A DNA stretch of 64,000 nt. Origin: PALSA-911 sp963743035. GTDB taxonomy: Bacteria > Pseudomonadota > Alphaproteobacteria > Acetobacterales > Acetobacteraceae. How positions within the stretch are numbered: the first letter of the stretch is position 1; every line of letters starts with the position of its first letter. Made by a program: the position numbers and the translations under genes. A model generated the notes under the pieces. It did no database searches, had not been told where the DNA came from, and saw only the letters and a program-made list of their open reading frames with translations. The stretch spans positions 508,904 to 572,903 of the forward strand of contig CAVUOB010000004.1 of assembly GCA_963743035.1 (NCBI GenBank). The letters are read 5' to 3'. Positions 61,092 through 64,000 of the stretch are shown here, one piece after another.

Positions 61092-62687
61092 ATGGCACGC
61101 ATCCTCGCCCGGCTGGCTCTTGCGGTTCTGGTGCTGCTCGGCGCCGCATCGGGGGCCACGCTGGCGCAGAAGCCGGGCGGGGTGCTGCATGTCACCCATC
61201 GCGACAATCCGCCGAGCGCGTCGATCCACGAGGAAGCGACGATCTCGACGATCATGCCGTTCAGCAGCCTCTACAACAACCTGGTGGTGTTCGACCCCGC
61301 GACGCGGCAGGACCGGCTGGACCGCATCCTGCCCGAGCTCGCCACTTCCTGGGCCTGGAGCGAGGACGGCCGCACCCTGACCTTCAAGCTGCAGGACGGA
61401 GTGAAATGGCATGACGGCAAGCCGTTCAGCAGCGCCGACGTCAAATGCACCTGGGACATGATCCTGGGCAAGGGCGATACGAGTTTCCGCAAGAACCCCC
61501 GCAAATCCTGGTATTTCAACCTGAAGGAGATCACCGTCAACGGACCGCTGGAGGTTGCCTTCCACCTCGCCGACCCGCAGCCCTCGCTGCTGGCGATGCT
61601 GGCGGGGGCGATGTCGCCGGTCTATCCCTGCCACGTGCCGGCGGCGCAGATGCGCACCCACCCGATCGGCACCGGGCCGTTCATGTTCGCCGAGCTGAAG
61701 CAGAACGAGTCGATGCGGGTGGTGCGCAACCCGAACTACTGGAAGCCCGGCAGGCCCTATCTGGACGCGATCGAGTTCAGCATCATCCCGAACCGCTCCA
61801 CCGCCCAGCTCGCCTTCACCTCCGGCCGGTTCGACCTGACCTTCGTCGCCGAGGTGACGCCGGTGCTGATGAAGGACATCCAGGCCGCCGACCCGAATGC
61901 GGTCTGCGAGCTGCTGCCGACCAACACCCAGGCCAATCTGATGGTCAACCGCGACAAGCCGCCGTTCGACAGTGCGAAGATCCGCAGCGCCATGGTGCTG
62001 GCGATCGACCGGTCGGCCTTCACCAAGATCCTCAGCCAGGGCGTCGACAAGGTCGGCGGCTCCATGCTGCCGCCGCCGGAGGGGCTGTGGGGCATGTCGC
62101 CGGAATTCCTGCAGACGGTGGCCGGCTATGCGCCGGACGTGGAGAAGAGCCGCGAGGCCGGGCGGAAGATCATGCGGGAGCTCGGATACGGGCCGGACAA
62201 GCCGCTGAAGATCAAGGTGTCGACGCGGAATATTCCGACCTACCGGGATCCCGCGGTGCTGCTGATCGACCATCTGAAGAACATCTATATCGACGGCGAG
62301 CTGGAGGTGCTGGACACCTCCGTGTGGTATGCGCGGCTGCTGCGCAAGGACTATACCGTGGCACTGAACGTGCAGGGCGTGGGGATCGACGACCCCGATG
62401 TGATGTTCTTCGAGACGTTCAGCTGCGAGTCCGAGCGCAACTACACGAACTACTGCAACCGGGACATCGAGGCGATGTTCCACCAGCAATCGGTGATGTC
62501 GGACATCGACAAGCGCCGCGCGCTGGTATGGGACATCGACAAGCGGCTGCAGGAGGACGGGGCGCGTCCCGTGATCTCCCATGGCTGGGCGGCCACTTGC
62601 TGGCACAGGAACGTCCGGGGGATCACGCTGGCCAACAACTCGATCTATAATCACTGGCGGTTCGAGGATGTGTGGCTGGACCGTTAG
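61092..62687 (+). CDS. ABC transporter solute-binding protein, family 5
   Basis: This is a 531-residue periplasmic peptide/nickel-type (SBP_bac_5) binding protein. The signal peptide MARILARLALAVLVLLGAAS ends near LAQ. The lobe motif WAWSEDGRTLTFKLQDGVKW, then HDGKPFSSADVKCTWD, is diagnostic, with PIGTGPFMFAELKQNESMRV and NPNYW after it. No permease or ATPase genes follow, so it depends on components elsewhere or is an orphan. It shares an operon with the lactonase-like gene. Confidence 0.9.
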   Translation: MARILARLALAVLVLLGAASGATLAQKPGGVLHVTHRDNPPSASIHEEATISTIMPFSSLYNNLVVFDPATRQDRLDRILPELATSWAWSEDGRTLTFKLQDGVKWHDGKPFSSADVKCTWDMILGKGDTSFRKNPRKSWYFNLKEITVNGPLEVAFHLADPQPSLLAMLAGAMSPVYPCHVPAAQMRTHPIGTGPFMFAELKQNESMRVVRNPNYWKPGRPYLDAIEFSIIPNRSTAQLAFTSGRFDLTFVAEVTPVLMKDIQAADPNAVCELLPTNTQANLMVNRDKPPFDSAKIRSAMVLAIDRSAFTKILSQGVDKVGGSMLPPPEGLWGMSPEFLQTVAGYAPDVEKSREAGRKIMRELGYGPDKPLKIKVSTRNIPTYRDPAVLLIDHLKNIYIDGELEVLDTSVWYARLLRKDYTVALNVQGVGIDDPDVMFFETFSCESERNYTNYCNRDIEAMFHQQSVMSDIDKRRALVWDIDKRLQEDGARPVISHGWAATCWHRNVRGITLANNSIYNHWRFEDVWLDR

Positions 62688-62876
62688 GCCGCGGTCAGGC
62701 GGATGACCACTTTTACGGCAGTACCGGATAGATATGGATACAATATAGGCAAATACCTGTCGGATTTGCCTGATTATTAGGTGATTTGTCGGCGTCGGTG
62801 CCGTTTCTTGATCGTAGTTTCGTGTTGCACCGCACCATCGCAGCGGCGATGATGCGGCACGCAGATCAAACACGCC
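62688..62876. other. Promoter region of nasT
   Basis: No gene. It is AT-rich between 62,725 and 62,785 (GATATGGATACAATATAGGC, TGATTATTAGGTGATTT) and likely holds the promoter; no sigma-54 site was seen here. Confidence 0.4.
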
Positions 62877-63479
62877 ATGGGAATGACGCTGAGGGTTCTT
62901 CTGATCGACGACAACGCCGAGCGGGCCGCCGCGGTCAGCGCCGGCCTGGAAGCGGATGGCTGCGTCGTTGTCGGACATGTCCGCAATCCCTCTGAGCTGC
63001 TCGGCCTCGGCCTGATCGAACTGGTGCGTGACGCCCGCGCCGACATTGTCGTCTGCGACGTCGACAGCCCATCGCGCGACACCATCGAGTCGATGCAGGC
63101 GCTCAACCGGGATGAGCCGCGCCCGGTGGTGATGTTCGTGGACCGCGCCGATCCGGCCAGCATCGACGCCGCCATGAGCGCCGGCGTGGCCGCCTATGTG
63201 GTTGAAGGGCTTGTACCTTCCCGCGTAAAGGCGGTGATCGACGTGGCCGCCGCCCGCTTCCGGGCGCATCAGGCCATGAAGGCGGAACTCGACGAGGCAC
63301 GCTCCGCCCTGGCCGAGCGCAAGCTGGTGGAGCGGGCCAAGGGCGTGCTGATGAAGTCGCGCCGGCTGTCCGAGGAAGAGGCCTACGGCACCCTGCGGCG
63401 GCTGGCGATGGACCAGGGCAAGCGCCTGGCCGACGTCGCCGAAAGCGTCATCACCCTGGCCAGGATGCTGCGCGACTGA
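62877..63479 (+). CDS. nasT: ANTAR-domain response regulator NasT
   Basis: This 200-residue regulator has an N-terminal receiver-like domain (LRVLLIDDNAERAAAVSAGL, then VVCDVDSPSRDTIE) and a C-terminal ANTAR RNA-binding domain (about 138-195: ERAKGVLMKSRRLSEEEAYG, LRRLAMDQGKRLADVAESVI). NasT binds paired hexaloop hairpins in leader RNAs to prevent termination when NasS senses nitrate. Directly downstream lie a sigma-54 promoter, two such hairpins and a NasS/NrtA-like gene. Met1 (62877) or Met3 may start it. Together these indicate control of nitrate assimilation. Confidence 0.88.
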   Translation: MGMTLRVLLIDDNAERAAAVSAGLEADGCVVVGHVRNPSELLGLGLIELVRDARADIVVCDVDSPSRDTIESMQALNRDEPRPVVMFVDRADPASIDAAMSAGVAAYVVEGLVPSRVKAVIDVAAARFRAHQAMKAELDEARSALAERKLVERAKGVLMKSRRLSEEEAYGTLRRLAMDQGKRLADVAESVITLARMLRD

Positions 63480-63508
63480 AGCCGGTCGGGAAGCGGCTCC
63501 GGTAGAAC

Positions 63509-63523
63509 TGGCATCGTCCTTGC
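63509..63523 (+). promoter_or_regulatory. Sigma-54 (-24/-12) promoter
   Basis: TGGCATCGTCCTTGC matches the RpoN consensus TGGCAC-N5-TTGC with exact spacing between the GG and GC dinucleotides. It lies 30 bp after the nasT stop and would start RNA near 63,535, upstream of both leader hairpins. This fits NtrC-type nitrogen control of the following gene. Confidence 0.75.
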
Positions 63524-63555
63524 ATTGTCCCCGCCGTTCCCCCTGGGGAACCGGA

Positions 63556-63620
63556 CGGTGGCCAATGGCGGTCCCGCTCGTGCGGTCTTTCCTTCTCTCG
63601 CGGTCCAATGGCGGTCCGCG
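63556..63620 (+). promoter_or_regulatory. Tandem ANTAR target hairpins in the leader RNA
   Basis: Two hairpins have the same loop AATGGC (63564-63569 and 63607-63612), with A at position 1 and G at position 4 as in ANTAR targets. Hairpin 1 (63556-63576) has a GGCC/GGTC stem extended by CGG/CCG after a bulge. Hairpin 2 (63599-63620) has an 8-pair stem with one U-U mismatch. The 13-mer CCAATGGCGGTCC occurs in both. They lie between the sigma-54 promoter and the NasS/NrtA-like start; a third small hairpin (63629-63642) abuts the ribosome site. Confidence 0.7.
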
Positions 63621-63656
63621 CCCCACCCCGGCCAATGGGCCGAAGGGAGCGCGCAT

Positions 63657-64000
63657 TTGCTGACCGAAACCGAACCTCGCACCCGTCCGACCCTTGGCGC
63701 CGACACGCTGTCGCTCGGCTATGTGCCGCTGACCGATGCCGCCCCGCTGCTGATCGCCGAGGAGAAGGGCTTCTTCCGCCGCCAGGGCCTGACCGTCTCC
63801 CTGACCCCGGCCGCCTCCTGGGCCAGCCTGCGCGACCGCATCGCGTTCGGCGTGCTGGATGGCGCGCAGATGCTGTCGCCGATGCCGATCGCCGCCACCC
63901 TGGGCCTCGGCGGCGTGCAGACCGACCTCGTCGTCGCCGCCACGCTGGGCCGCAACGGCAACACCATCACCTTCGGCGATGCGCTCGCGGCCGAGATCGC
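63657..64000 (+). CDS. NasS/NrtA-like nitrate-binding protein, 3' end outside window
   Basis: The frame from TTG 63657 (AAGGGAG upstream) is open to the window end, 114 codons. It reads TLSLGYVPLTDAAPLLIAEE, then KGFFRRQGLTVSLTP and ASWASLRDRIAFGVLDGAQM, the start of the CmpA/NrtA/NasS family that binds nitrate or bicarbonate. No signal peptide is visible, which favours the cytoplasmic sensor NasS or the leaderless start of NrtA. Its leader has ANTAR hairpins, so NasT controls it. Which of the two it is needs the missing C-terminus and downstream genes. Confidence 0.8.
   Translation, partial: MLTETEPRTRPTLGADTLSLGYVPLTDAAPLLIAEEKGFFRRQGLTVSLTPAASWASLRDRIAFGVLDGAQMLSPMPIAATLGLGGVQTDLVVAATLGRNGNTITFGDALAAEI

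Overview
The window looks like the chromosome of a high-GC alphaproteobacterium. The codon use, the abundance of acyl-CoA and flavin enzymes and the GC-rich palindromic intergenic mosaics suggest Acetobacteraceae or a close Rhodospirillales relative. This placement is an inference from gene content, because no rRNA or marker phylogeny is available here.

Region 1 (1-10,163) is ordinary core DNA. It holds a truncated DUF169 protein, an MFS exporter, homoserine O-acyltransferase (acetyl-type by its key residue), two GNAT enzymes, a frameshifted XRE-cupin regulator, MntP behind a yybP-ykoY manganese riboswitch, a secreted bicovalent-flavin oxidase, an epoxide-hydrolase-like enzyme and a BktB-like thiolase.

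Region 2 (10,390-27,814) is a 17.4-kb integrated element bounded by a 17-bp direct repeat inside a GC-rich palindrome between two convergent core genes. In order it carries a tyrosine integrase, a HEPN-like protein, an IS21 insertion that splits a small ORF, a compact minus-strand operon of small unknown genes, a ribbon-helix-helix-like regulator, and a P4-type primase/helicase broken by a frameshift. Nine GGTGACA iterons, a probable replication origin, follow the primase. The right end carries a serine recombinase and a nucleotide-signalling/defence-like block: a ThsB-like TIR, a TIR-SLOG gene pair and a DUF4062 protein. The right-end block is the best candidate for an undescribed system.

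Region 3 (27,838-32,302) is core DNA: a biotin carboxylase and biotin ligase with overlapping divergent starts, a cupin dioxygenase-like protein and a GMC oxidoreductase. Region 4 (32,350-40,980) is a scar-rich hotspot. It has an IS256-family element with an internal 276-bp duplication that splits a membrane-protein gene, an AT-rich unknown gene, a decayed resolvase, an orphan Phd antitoxin, two copies of an approximately 0.9-kb repeat that carries a paralogous gene, an IS4 element inserted in one copy, an IS1380 remnant and an OmpA-like protein.

Region 5 (40,998-48,372) holds a MoxR ATPase/CoxE-like VWA pair, a rubrerythrin / Fe-S oxidoreductase / DUF3501 / Gdx-type exporter cluster, a lipoprotein, and a DUF2092 protein with a small secreted partner. 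Region 6 (48,437-58,923) is a seven-gene minus-strand operon for acyl-CoA degradation: two luciferase-like flavoenzymes, a PrpD-like protein, an acyl-CoA ligase, a single-chain biotin carboxylase/carboxyltransferase, and two hydratases. Region 7 (59,117-64,000) holds two small unknown genes, an SMP-30 lactonase, a family-5 solute-binding protein, and the start of a nitrate-assimilation locus. That locus is an ANTAR regulator (NasT), a sigma-54 promoter, a leader with two ANTAR-type hairpins, and a NasS/NrtA-like gene that runs off the window. No tRNA, rRNA or CRISPR array was found.
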